From Pseudomonas sp. G2-4 (GTDB lineage: Bacteria > Pseudomonadota > Gammaproteobacteria > Pseudomonadales > Pseudomonadaceae): 64,000 nt of DNA. A program made the position numbers and the translations under genes. Under the pieces are notes generated by a model that saw only the letters and a program-made list of their open reading frames with translations, searched no databases and was not told the origin of the DNA. Below, piece after piece: positions 26,770 to 35,278 of the stretch (position 1 is the stretch's first letter; the number at the start of each line of letters is the position of its first letter). The stretch lies in contig NZ_CP125957.1 in assembly GCF_030064125.1 (NCBI RefSeq), positions 2,418,001 to 2,482,000 of the forward strand, given 5' to 3'.

Positions 26770-28311
26770 ATGAATGGTGCGCAACTGATAGTGAAGGCGG
26801 CGGTGGCAAGCGGTATCGAGTACTGCTTCGCCAATCCCGGAACGACCGAAATTCCCTTGGTGGCAGCCATGGCCAGTGCCCCAGCCCTCAAACCGGTGCT
26901 GTCCATGTTCGAGGGGGTATGCACCGGGGCCGCGGACGGTTATGGCCGGATCGCCGGCAAGCCGGCCATGACCCTGACCCACCTTGGGCCCGGTTTTGCC
27001 AATGGCATCGCCAATCTGCACAACGCCCGTCGCGCCAATACGCCGATCGTCAACGTCATCGGTGATCACGCGTCATGGCACGTCAATTACGATCCGCCGC
27101 TGGCCAGCGATATCCAAGCGCTGGCCGGGAGTGTTTCAGGGTGGGTGCGCACCTCGCGCACAGCCTCAGGGATAGGGGAAGACTTCCAGGAAGCGGTGCG
27201 TGCCGCCTGGCAAGCCAAGGGCCAGATCGCCAGCTTGATTCTGCCGATGGACCTGCAAGCCAACCCTGTGGAAAGTGAGAGCGCCTTCACTACGTTACAG
27301 GCCCCGGTTCGTCGTTTTGCCGGTGACCGGATCGAAGCCGTGGCCCAGGCGCTGCGCAATGGCCAGCGTCTGGTTTTTATCGTCGGCGACCAGGGCTTGT
27401 CGGTCGCGGGTCTCGAAGCGGCGGGGCGTCTGGCGCAATTGCCGGGCGTGCGTATGTTCGCCGAAACCTTTCCGCGCTTGAGCTATCGCGGTGGTGGTTT
27501 GCCTGACCTGGATCGCTTGCCTTACTTCCCCGAAGTGGCCATTGAGATCCTTGATCAATACGACGCGGTGGTGTGCGCCGGCGTTCCGGACCCGATCAGT
27601 TACTTCGGCTACGAAGGCATCCCCTCTCGCCTGGCAGAACGTGACCGCCTGCTCTGCCTGGCAGAAGTGGGGGACGATGTGGCGGGGGCGCTCACGGCCC
27701 TGGCCAATGAACTTGAAGCGCCGGCGTATGTGCCCACGCCGATGGGCGTCGAGCTGCCGACCGCTGAAGCCGAACTGACGCCTCAGTCGATAGGCCAAGT
27801 GTTGGCAGCGTCTCTGCCGGACGACTGCATTGTTTCTGTAGAGGGTGGCACCTGTGGCTATCCCTTCTTCACCGCCTCGGCCCATGCCGCGCGGCATCGA
27901 GTGCTGACCAACACCGGTGGGGCCATCGGCCAAGGCATTCCGGTGGGATTTGGCGCCGCCCTGGCAGAGCGTGGAAACCGGGTGTTCTGCCTGCAATCCG
28001 ACGGCAGTGCCCAGTACACCATCCAGACCTTGTGGAGCATCGCCCGCGAGCAATTGCCGGTGGTGATCCTGATCGCGGCCAACCATCGCTACGCGATCCT
28101 GCAGAACGAACTGCGTCGCTTTGGCATGACCGAGTTGGGCCCCGAGGCCCTGAGCCTGACTGTGCTGGACCGCCCCCGTATTGACTGGAAGGCCCTGGCC
28201 AAAGGCTACGGCTTGCCGGCCAGCACCGTACACACCAATGCCGAATTGCAGCGAGCCCTGGCCAACGCCAAGGCCGACGGCGGTCCGTGCCTGATTGAAA
28301 TGGCGCTGTGA
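26770..28311 (+). CDS. TPP-dependent decarboxylase, acetolactate synthase-like
   Basis: 513 residues with the three-domain layout of the ThDP enzyme family: N-terminal PYR domain with the activating Glu in MFEGVCTGAADGYGRIAG, a central domain, and a C-terminal PP domain with the Mg/ThDP motif beginning LQSDGSAQYTIQTLW. It is shorter than AHAS (~570) and closer to benzoylformate or phenylpyruvate decarboxylases (~530). It would decarboxylate a 2-oxo acid to an aldehyde in the cytosol. The following gene encodes an aldehyde dehydrogenase with a phenylacetaldehyde dehydrogenase-like active site, which supports that direction. It is the first gene of a nine-gene operon. Confidence 0.87.
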   Translation: MNGAQLIVKAAVASGIEYCFANPGTTEIPLVAAMASAPALKPVLSMFEGVCTGAADGYGRIAGKPAMTLTHLGPGFANGIANLHNARRANTPIVNVIGDHASWHVNYDPPLASDIQALAGSVSGWVRTSRTASGIGEDFQEAVRAAWQAKGQIASLILPMDLQANPVESESAFTTLQAPVRRFAGDRIEAVAQALRNGQRLVFIVGDQGLSVAGLEAAGRLAQLPGVRMFAETFPRLSYRGGGLPDLDRLPYFPEVAIEILDQYDAVVCAGVPDPISYFGYEGIPSRLAERDRLLCLAEVGDDVAGALTALANELEAPAYVPTPMGVELPTAEAELTPQSIGQVLAASLPDDCIVSVEGGTCGYPFFTASAHAARHRVLTNTGGAIGQGIPVGFGAALAERGNRVFCLQSDGSAQYTIQTLWSIAREQLPVVILIAANHRYAILQNELRRFGMTELGPEALSLTVLDRPRIDWKALAKGYGLPASTVHTNAELQRALANAKADGGPCLIEMAL

Positions 28312-28321
28312 AGGAGGGGAT

Positions 28322-29812
28322 ATGAGTCAGATCCAATTGCTACCTGCCGTCGAAAAATTCCTGGCACAACCCGGGCGCCTGTTTATCGGAGGCACCTGGC
28401 AGGACGCCGCCAGCGGCCGCCGGTTTGCCGTGGAAAACCCGGCCAATGAATGTGTGCTGGCTGAAGTTGCCGAGGGCGGCGAACGCGATGTGGATACGGC
28501 CGTCGCGGCCGCCCGTGCGGCCTTTACCGGTGTCTGGGCGCAGCAGTCGCCGGCCCAACGCGGCCTGTTGCTGTTTCGTCTGGCCGAACTGCTCGATCAG
28601 TATCGCGAAGAGCTGGCCCAACTGATTACCCTGGAAAACGGCAAGCCGATTGCCACGGCCCGTGGTGAAGCGGCGAGCGCGGCCAATATCATCCGCTACT
28701 TCGCCGGCTGGCCGACCAAGATCGAGGGCAGCACGCTCCCCGTCTCGCCTTCCAGTGGCGCACCGATGCTCAACTACACCTTGCGTGAGCCGGTGGGCGT
28801 CTGCGCGTTGATCGTGCCGTGGAACTTCCCGTTGACCATGTGCGTGTGGAAGCTCGGTCCGGTGTTGGCGACCGGGTGTGTCGCGGTGCTCAAACCCGCT
28901 GAACAGACCCCACTGGTTGCGATTCGCCTGGTGCAATTGATCGAGGCCGCCGGCTTTCCGCCCGGGGTGGTCAACCTGGTCACCGGGCTTGGTATTCATA
29001 CCGGCGCACCCCTGGCCCAGCATCCCGACGTGGACAAGATTGCCTTCACCGGCTCGACCCAGGTGGGGCGGCTGATTGCCCAGGCGGCCACCGGCAACAT
29101 GAAGAAAGTGTCGCTGGAGCTGGGAGGCAAGTCGCCCAATATCATTCTGCCGGACGCCGATATCGTCCGGGCTGCCAAAGGCGCCGCCGATGGCATTTTC
29201 TACAACCAGGGCCAGGTCTGCACCGCCGGATCGCGTCTGTACGTGCACGCCAGCGTGCTTGATCAGGTACTCGAAGAACTCCAGCGCCACGCGGCCGCCC
29301 ATGTGCTGGGCCCCGGACTGGATCCGGCCAGCAGCATGGGGCCGCTGGTGTCGGCCCGGCAATTGGGTTCGGTCAGTGCCTATCTGCAACGCGGCCAGGA
29401 GGAGGGCGCCGAGCTGATCTGCGGCGGCGCTCGACCGGCCCACCTGGAACGCGGCCACTTTATCCAACCCAGCGTGTTTCTGGACCGCGCTGAGCGTGCC
29501 TGTGTCGCCCGCGAGGAAATCTTCGGCCCGGTGCTAACCGTCATGAGTTGGACCGAGATCGATGAATTGGTGCTGCGCGCCAACGACTCGCCCTACGGCC
29601 TGGCGGCCGGTCTCTGGACCCGTGACTTGCGCTCCGCCCATCGGGTGGCGGCGCAATTGAAAGCTGGGTCGGTGTGGATCAACTGCTGGAACGTCGTCGA
29701 CCCGGCCTCGCCCTTTGGTGGCTACAAGCAATCCGGGTGGGGACGGGAAATGAGTAAAAACGTGATCGATGCCTACACCGAAACCAAAAGTGTCTTCGTC
29801 GATCTGGCCTGA
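28322..29812 (+). CDS. Aldehyde dehydrogenase, phenylacetaldehyde dehydrogenase-like
   Basis: 496 residues from the ATG at 28322, with GAAGGAGG upstream and 10 bases after the TPP gene. Active-site stretches: IVPWNFPLTM (Asn), SLELGGKSPNIILPDAD (Glu) and FYNQGQVCTAGSRLYVH (Cys). The last motif is typical of phenylacetaldehyde (FeaB-type) and related dehydrogenases. It would oxidise the aldehyde made by the TPP-dependent enzyme to an acid with NAD(P)+. The aromatic assignment rests on motif resemblance and operon context. Confidence 0.9.
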   Translation: MSQIQLLPAVEKFLAQPGRLFIGGTWQDAASGRRFAVENPANECVLAEVAEGGERDVDTAVAAARAAFTGVWAQQSPAQRGLLLFRLAELLDQYREELAQLITLENGKPIATARGEAASAANIIRYFAGWPTKIEGSTLPVSPSSGAPMLNYTLREPVGVCALIVPWNFPLTMCVWKLGPVLATGCVAVLKPAEQTPLVAIRLVQLIEAAGFPPGVVNLVTGLGIHTGAPLAQHPDVDKIAFTGSTQVGRLIAQAATGNMKKVSLELGGKSPNIILPDADIVRAAKGAADGIFYNQGQVCTAGSRLYVHASVLDQVLEELQRHAAAHVLGPGLDPASSMGPLVSARQLGSVSAYLQRGQEEGAELICGGARPAHLERGHFIQPSVFLDRAERACVAREEIFGPVLTVMSWTEIDELVLRANDSPYGLAAGLWTRDLRSAHRVAAQLKAGSVWINCWNVVDPASPFGGYKQSGWGREMSKNVIDAYTETKSVFVDLA

Positions 29813-29838
29813 GCCGAATAATCACAAGAGGAACTGCT

Positions 29839-30633
29839 ATGGATCTGGAATTGCAAGGCCGCGTGGCGATCGTCACGGGCGGTGGTATGGGCATCGGCAA
29901 GGAAGTCGCGCGTTTTCTGTCCCAAGAGGGCTGCAAGGTGGTGATTTGCGCACGGCGCATGGAGTTTCTCCAGCAGGCCGCCGAGGAGATCACCGCCCAG
30001 ACCGGCAACGAAGTGCTGCCTTTGTTCTGCGACACCAATCAGATGTCGGCCGTGTCGGACATGGTCGACGCCGCGCACAAGCACTTCGGGCGCATCGACA
30101 TCCTGGTCAACGGTGCCGCGGCGCCCTCGGGCGTGGTGCGCAATGACATCGAACATGCCGGCGACGAAGAGTTGCTGTCGGACCTCAACACCAAGGTGAT
30201 CGGTTACTTCCGTTGCGCCAAGGCCGTGACCCCGCACATGAAGGCGGGCGGCTTCGGTCGCATCATCAACATCGGTGGCCTGACCGGGCGCAGCAGCAAA
30301 GTCCTCTCGGGCATGCGCAACCTGGCCATCGCCCACATGACCAAGACGCTTTCCGACCAACTGGGTCCTTCCGGCATCACCGTCAACCTGATCCACCCCG
30401 GTGTGGTGGACACCCCGCACATCCAGGAGCTCTACGAGCGCGAAGGCATCAAGCAGGGCAAGACACCCGGTCAGGTCGAACAGGGGTACATCGACGCAAC
30501 GCCGATTCGACGCACGTTGGCCCCCATCGAAATGGGCTGGCTGATCGGTTTCCTGGCATCCCCCAAGGCGGGCGCCGTGACGGGTGAATCCATTGGCATC
30601 GATGGCGGCTTGACGCGTGGCATCTTCATTTGA
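29839..30633 (+). CDS. SDR-fold protein with altered catalytic site
   Basis: 264 residues. The cofactor motif TGGGMGIGKEVARFL and VNGAAAPSG are normal, and the C-terminus IGIDGGLTRG is SDR-like. The expected Tyr-x-x-x-Lys pair is missing: where classical SDRs read YxxSK, this protein reads SGMRNLAIAHMTK (about residues 156-168). A Ser (S147 or neighbour in GGLTGRSSK) is present. It may be a divergent dehydrogenase with other catalytic residues or a non-redox family member such as a hydratase-like SDR. It lies third in the operon, 26 bases after the aldehyde dehydrogenase gene. Confidence 0.82.
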   Translation: MDLELQGRVAIVTGGGMGIGKEVARFLSQEGCKVVICARRMEFLQQAAEEITAQTGNEVLPLFCDTNQMSAVSDMVDAAHKHFGRIDILVNGAAAPSGVVRNDIEHAGDEELLSDLNTKVIGYFRCAKAVTPHMKAGGFGRIINIGGLTGRSSKVLSGMRNLAIAHMTKTLSDQLGPSGITVNLIHPGVVDTPHIQELYEREGIKQGKTPGQVEQGYIDATPIRRTLAPIEMGWLIGFLASPKAGAVTGESIGIDGGLTRGIFI

Positions 30634-30645
30634 GGAGCAGCAGTG

Positions 30646-31686
30646 ATGAGTAACGGAACCCTTTTAGTTGCAACTGTGGGACAGGCGGTGATCCGCAGTG
30701 CCGACGATGGGCGTACCTGGCATCGTCTTGGCCTGGGACAGGACCTTGAATTCGATGCGATCACTCGCTCCCTGAGTGTCCATCCGGGTGCTCCCGAAGT
30801 GATCTATGCCGGTACCGACATTGGCCTGTGCGTGAGTCATGACACCGGCGGCCACTGGCAGCAGGTGGACTCGCCGTTCAATGGGCAGACTGTCTGGAAG
30901 GTTGCCGTCGATCCACAGGATGCAAAGCGTATTTTCGTCGGCACGGGTGCACCTTCCCGTGCCGTGTTGTGGCGCACCCTCGACGGCGGCCAGAGCTGGG
31001 ATCGCGCGCCGGTGGAGATTCCGGAGTTCTGCGATGGCGTCAGTCGCCCGCGCTTGCTGGCCTTCGCTTACGACCCGACAGATCGCGACCAGCTCTGGTT
31101 CGGCCTGGAAGAGGGCGGGTTGTTTCACAGTCGTGACGGCGGCGATAGCTGGACCCGTGTCGACGATCGGCTGCTGTGGGACTACAACTCGGACATCCAC
31201 AACATCCTGGTCCTGCCCAACCACGGCCAGAAGGTCATCGTGGTGGTGTGTGTCAACGCTGTCTACCGCAGCGTTGATGAGGGACAGACGTGGACCGGCA
31301 TCGAGGCCCGCGAAACCTTCGGCCTCTACTACGTGCGCGCCATGAGCGCACCGCTGGGCAGCGAAAACACTCTCTACCTGAGTATCTCCGACGGTACACC
31401 CGGCACCACCAGCAAGGTGCTGATCTCCCGGGATGCGGCCCTCAGTTGGGAGGTGCTGCCGCTGTCACAGCAACCCAACTCGTGTGTCTGGGCCATTGCC
31501 GTCAATCCGGCTGACCCGCGCCAGATAGTCGCCGGCACCAAGTACGGGCACCTGTTCACGTCCGAGAACGGCGGTGACGGCTGGCAGAAGCAGTGGCGCG
31601 AGTTCAGTGAAATCGCTGATGTGCTCTGGACGCCGGCCGTGGCGCAGATCAAGTCCGGGCACCAATCCATCATCAAGAAGAACTGA
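30646..31686 (+). CDS. Asp-box (BNR/sialidase-type) beta-propeller, no signal peptide
   Basis: 346 residues with at least six Asp-box repeats of the S-x-D-x-G-x-x-W type: SADDGRTW, SHDTGGHW, TLDGGQSW, SRDGGDSW, SVDEGQTW and SENGGDGW, plus a weaker SRDAALSW. Spacing suggests a six- or seven-bladed propeller. The Arg triad and Asp of true sialidases are not evident, and there is no signal peptide, so a cytosolic role is likely. AGGAG at 30633-30637 fits either ATG 30646 or GTG 30643. It is embedded in a catabolic operon where a lyase, hydrolase or scaffold role is conceivable. The function is unknown. Confidence 0.85.
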   Translation: MSNGTLLVATVGQAVIRSADDGRTWHRLGLGQDLEFDAITRSLSVHPGAPEVIYAGTDIGLCVSHDTGGHWQQVDSPFNGQTVWKVAVDPQDAKRIFVGTGAPSRAVLWRTLDGGQSWDRAPVEIPEFCDGVSRPRLLAFAYDPTDRDQLWFGLEEGGLFHSRDGGDSWTRVDDRLLWDYNSDIHNILVLPNHGQKVIVVVCVNAVYRSVDEGQTWTGIEARETFGLYYVRAMSAPLGSENTLYLSISDGTPGTTSKVLISRDAALSWEVLPLSQQPNSCVWAIAVNPADPRQIVAGTKYGHLFTSENGGDGWQKQWREFSEIADVLWTPAVAQIKSGHQSIIKKN

Positions 31687-31697
31687 GGTATCGCGCG

Positions 31698-32147
31698 ATG
31701 AAAGTCGACGTCGTTCGTACTCACCTGTCGCTGTTCGTGAGTGACCCGGAAACGTCGGCACGTTGGTACGCCGATGTGCTGGGCATGCACGAGAGCGCCC
31801 GGGGTGAGAGCTGGATCATGATGGCGTTTGGTGCCAAGCATCACGACATCGCCCTGATCCGCGCAGAGCCGGGAGCCCATCAGGGCGGACTGGGCCTGCA
31901 GCACTACGGGCTGGAGATCGCTGGCGACATGACCACCCTGCGCCAGCTCTACGGCATGTTGCTCGCCAAGGGAATCGAAGTGGTAAAGATCACCGACCAC
32001 GAAATCGGCAACGGCGTGTACTTCAACGACCCCGACGGCAATCGCATGGAATTTTTTCTCGAGACCGAACACGACGACGCGCAAGGCAAGGCACGTTTCA
32101 AGGCCGCCGGCGCGCCCAGCCGAAATTTTGATCTCGATCCCCTTTGA
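31698..32147 (+). CDS. Single-module VOC protein (glyoxalase/extradiol dioxygenase fold)
   Basis: 149 residues making two beta-alpha-beta-beta-beta units. Metal-ligand candidates are in the expected places: His9 in RTHLSLFV, His69 in GLQHYGLEI and Glu118 in RMEFFLE. That 2-His-1-carboxylate set is compatible with an extradiol dioxygenase or another VOC metalloenzyme. Typical ring-cleaving dioxygenases have two modules (~300 residues), so this would be an unusually small one. With a hydroxylase, alpha/beta hydrolase and MhpD-like hydratase in the same operon, ring cleavage is an attractive guess. Confidence 0.82.
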   Translation: MKVDVVRTHLSLFVSDPETSARWYADVLGMHESARGESWIMMAFGAKHHDIALIRAEPGAHQGGLGLQHYGLEIAGDMTTLRQLYGMLLAKGIEVVKITDHEIGNGVYFNDPDGNRMEFFLETEHDDAQGKARFKAAGAPSRNFDLDPL

Positions 32148-32174
32148 CTCGATCCCTTTGAAGAGACCTGTCCG

Positions 32175-32777
32175 ATGAAAACCGCCAATTTCGCCAGTTA
32201 CCACATCCGCAAATGGTATAGCTTCGTTGAGGAAACCCTGGCCAATGAAAGTGGCCAGTTGGCCGATGGTGAACCCTTGTTCAAATACGCCATTGCCGCG
32301 GTGATCGCCAATCCCTACGCCGGACGCTACAGCGAAAGCCTGGCCGAGCTGGTAGAACCGTCACCTTTGCTGGGCCAGGAGTTTGGTCGTCGCATCCAGG
32401 AACTGGCGGGCCAGCGTGAGATAGTCAGTTACGGCAAGGCGTGCCTGGTAGGCAGTCAGGGTGAGTACGAGCATGGCAATGCACTGCTGACCAATCCGGC
32501 GGCGGATCCTATCCGCCTCGCGTTGGGCGGTGGCAAGTCCTGGGTCCCGTCCACGGGCAAGCGCGGCGGACCTGGGGTGACCATAGATGTGCCACTGGCC
32601 CACAAGGATGCGCTGTACGTCCGTTCGCATTACGACAGTATTTCGCTGTCGTTTGGTGATGGGCCGTCCGCGGACGAGTTGATCATCATCTGGGCCTTCG
32701 CCACGCGCGGGCGTTTGCATGCGCGTCTGGGTGGCCTCCAGGCCGCCGACGTCAAGGGTAACGACGGCTTGCATTGA
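32175..32777 (+). CDS. AA_synth (DUF1185)-family protein
   Basis: 200 residues. The pattern YSFVEETLANESGQ near the N-terminus, ANPYAGRY, GKACLVGSQGEYEHGNA and GRLHARLGG recalls the family named amino acid synthesis (PF06684), whose members are uncharacterised despite the name. It is soluble, with no signal peptide or helices. The gene lies 27 bases after the VOC gene and is plainly part of the same operon. No reaction can be assigned; it may act on a pathway intermediate. The name should not be read as evidence for amino acid biosynthesis. Confidence 0.78.
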   Translation: MKTANFASYHIRKWYSFVEETLANESGQLADGEPLFKYAIAAVIANPYAGRYSESLAELVEPSPLLGQEFGRRIQELAGQREIVSYGKACLVGSQGEYEHGNALLTNPAADPIRLALGGGKSWVPSTGKRGGPGVTIDVPLAHKDALYVRSHYDSISLSFGDGPSADELIIIWAFATRGRLHARLGGLQAADVKGNDGLH

Positions 32778-32804
32778 GGTGCGTTGATCGTGGGAAGCAA
32801 ACGA

Positions 32805-33668
32805 ATGCCTGCAAACAGCCATTTTTTCACCAATCGCTCGCAGATGCGCCTGCACTATTTGTCCTGGGGCAACACCTCGGGCATTGCAGTGGTGCTCCTG
32901 CACGGGCTGCGCTCCTATGCCCAGACCTGGGACTCCCTGGCCAACGCGCTGGGTCAGCAATACTGCTGCTACGCCCTTGACCAACGCGGCCGGGGGGGCA
33001 GTGACTGGGCAGAGTCCACCCGCTACCGGACCGAGGCCTATGTCAGCGACCTTGAGGATTTGGTCGCTCATTTGGGGCTGCAATCGTTCGTCCTGGTGGG
33101 GCATTCCCTCGGCGGCACCAATGCGCTGGAGTATGCACGGCTCAACCCCGGGCGACTGCAAGCGCTGGTGGTCGAGGACATCGGCCCTGGCTCTTCGGTC
33201 AGCGGTGATGGCGCCGAGCGTATTCGACGCGAAATGAGCCAGACGCCGCTGGTGTTTCCTGATTGGGAGAGTGCCGCTCAGTTCTGGCGACAAGCGCGAC
33301 CTGGCCTGTCGCTGGAGGGGCTGGCGTCCAGGCTGACGCATTCCATGAAACAAACGCCTGCGGGAATTGAATGGCGCCATGACCAGCAAGGTATTGCCCA
33401 GGCGCGCTTGAGTATTACCCCCACGGACTTGTGGCCTGCGGTGCGGGCCTTGGATTGTCCGACGCTGTTCATTCGTGGCGCACGTTCCGATTTCCTGCCG
33501 TTGGCGACCCTCGAGGCGATAAAGGCGGCCAACGCGCGGGTGCAAACAACGGAAATCGCCGACGCCAGTCATTACGTCCATGATGACCAGGGCGCGATGT
33601 TCAACCGTGTCGTCGTGGACTACTTGCACGAGCAACGCCTACAACTACAACAAATAAGCGGTGAATAG
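32805..33668 (+). CDS. Alpha/beta-fold hydrolase, possible C-C hydrolase
   Basis: 287 residues from ATG 32805 (GGGAAG 7 bases upstream); GTG 32790 or TTG 32784 are alternatives. The oxyanion region is LLHGLRSYAQTW, the nucleophile elbow is VGHSLGGTNA, and the C-terminal His lies in DASHYVHDD. DQRGRGGSDWAE is typical of the MhpC/BphD-like and epoxide-hydrolase-like branch. In meta-cleavage pathways such enzymes split the ring-opened product before a hydratase of the type encoded two genes downstream. An esterase or lactonase role is also possible. Confidence 0.85.
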   Translation: MPANSHFFTNRSQMRLHYLSWGNTSGIAVVLLHGLRSYAQTWDSLANALGQQYCCYALDQRGRGGSDWAESTRYRTEAYVSDLEDLVAHLGLQSFVLVGHSLGGTNALEYARLNPGRLQALVVEDIGPGSSVSGDGAERIRREMSQTPLVFPDWESAAQFWRQARPGLSLEGLASRLTHSMKQTPAGIEWRHDQQGIAQARLSITPTDLWPAVRALDCPTLFIRGARSDFLPLATLEAIKAANARVQTTEIADASHYVHDDQGAMFNRVVVDYLHEQRLQLQQISGE

Positions 33669-33670
33669 CG

Positions 33671-35278
33671 ATGAAGCAGGAGAAAACCCAGGTTGTCATC
33701 GTGGGCGGCGGCCCGAACGGGATCACCGCGGCCCATTACATGGGGCTGTACGGCATCGACTGCGTCGTCCTTGAATTGGCGGACGGCATACTGCCGTATC
33801 CGCGCGCGGTGGGCATGGATGACGAGGCGCTGCGTGTGTTGCAGGGCATCGGCATCGCTGAACTGGCCGTGCGTGACATGATCTGCGACGTGCCCCTGCG
33901 TTATTACAATGCGCGAGGTGTCTGCTTCGCCGAGGTCAAGCCGAGCACTGCCCACTATGGCTGGCCGATGCGCAACATCTTCATGCAGCAGTTGCTTGAA
34001 GGGACGTTGCGTGAGCAGTTGGGCAAGCATGCGAGTGTCGAGTTGCGCCAGGGCCATGAAATGCTTGATTTGGAGCAGGATGGGCAAGGCGTGACATTGC
34101 AGGTGCGTGATGCCCAGGGTGAGCTGTATCAGTTACAGGCGCAGTACGTGATCGGCGCGGACGGCGGGCGTTCCAGCGTGCGCAAGAAACTCGGCATCGA
34201 GCTGCTGGGGCTGACTCATCCGCGCAAATGGGTGGTGATCGATACGGCCAACGACACCCTGGATGCCCCTTATACCGCCTTGCATGCCGACCCGCAGCGA
34301 CCCTTCGTGTGCATTTACCTGCCGTACCAGCAACGTCGCTGGGAGTTCATGCTTCTGGAGGGTGAAGACGAAACCCTGATGTGCGAAGAAGCCACTATCC
34401 GGGGTTTGATTCGCGGACAGATCGGCAATGCGGTGGATCAGTTGGAAATCATCCGGATCCGCGCCTACACCCATAACTCTCGGGTGGCGGCGCGTTTCGT
34501 CGAGGGGCGTGTGGCGTTGGTGGGAGACGCGGCGCATATTTCCCCGCCCTGGGCCGGACAGGGGCTCAACTCGGGCTTGCGAGATGTCGCCAACGTCGCC
34601 TGGAAAATCGCCGCGATCCTCCAGGGACGGGCGTCGCCATCGATTCTTTCCAGCTACGACCAGGAACGTCGCGGGCATGCGACCGACCTCATCGCCTTGG
34701 CCGACAACATGGGCGCGGTACTGGGCTTGACCAATCCGCTGATGGCGGGGGTACGGGACTGGTTGTTCCAGGCCGTCAACAGCGTCGACAACCTTCGCTC
34801 CCACTTGCTTGAGTTCAAGTTCAAACCCAAGGCGACCATTACCAAGGGCCTGGTTTATCACGAGCGTGCCGAGCTGCACGAGGATGATCTGGTCGGGCAG
34901 TTGTTCATCCAGCCGTCTATCGAAGATGCCCAAGGCCAGCGGCGGCGCCTGGACGAAGTGTTGGGTCACTCCTATGCGGTGCTGGGGTATCGGGTCAATC
35001 CGAGCGAGCAGCTCAGTGAGCAGACTGCTGCCTATTGGGCGCGTTGGGACACACGCTTCATCCAGGTCAATCGCTCTCGCAGCGGCAAAGGCCGCAACCA
35101 ACCGTTATCGGCCAGCGGCGCGATCTGTGTCGAGGACGTGGATAACCGGCTGGGCGAGTGGTTTTCCAAGGTGCGTGATTGCATCGTCGTCGTTCGGCCA
35201 GACCGATTCGTTGCAGCCATCACCACGCCGGAGCGGCTTGACGGCGTGTTGCGCAAGCTGGCGGAGCAACTTTCATGA
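33671..35278 (+). CDS. FAD-dependent aromatic hydroxylase, MhpA-like
   Basis: 535 residues, near the length of 3-(3-hydroxyphenyl)propionate hydroxylase (MhpA, 554). FAD motifs: IVGGGPNGITAAHYMG at the N-terminus, VIGADGGRSSVRKKLG (DG motif), and VGDAAHISPPWAGQGLNSGL. The C-terminal thioredoxin-like domain typical of this branch occupies roughly residues 400-535. It would hydroxylate a phenolic acid using NADH and O2 to give a catechol-type product ready for ring cleavage. The stop codon overlaps the hydratase start (ATGA), so translation is coupled. The substrate is inferred only from family and context. Confidence 0.88.
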   Translation: MKQEKTQVVIVGGGPNGITAAHYMGLYGIDCVVLELADGILPYPRAVGMDDEALRVLQGIGIAELAVRDMICDVPLRYYNARGVCFAEVKPSTAHYGWPMRNIFMQQLLEGTLREQLGKHASVELRQGHEMLDLEQDGQGVTLQVRDAQGELYQLQAQYVIGADGGRSSVRKKLGIELLGLTHPRKWVVIDTANDTLDAPYTALHADPQRPFVCIYLPYQQRRWEFMLLEGEDETLMCEEATIRGLIRGQIGNAVDQLEIIRIRAYTHNSRVAARFVEGRVALVGDAAHISPPWAGQGLNSGLRDVANVAWKIAAILQGRASPSILSSYDQERRGHATDLIALADNMGAVLGLTNPLMAGVRDWLFQAVNSVDNLRSHLLEFKFKPKATITKGLVYHERAELHEDDLVGQLFIQPSIEDAQGQRRRLDEVLGHSYAVLGYRVNPSEQLSEQTAAYWARWDTRFIQVNRSRSGKGRNQPLSASGAICVEDVDNRLGEWFSKVRDCIVVVRPDRFVAAITTPERLDGVLRKLAEQLS

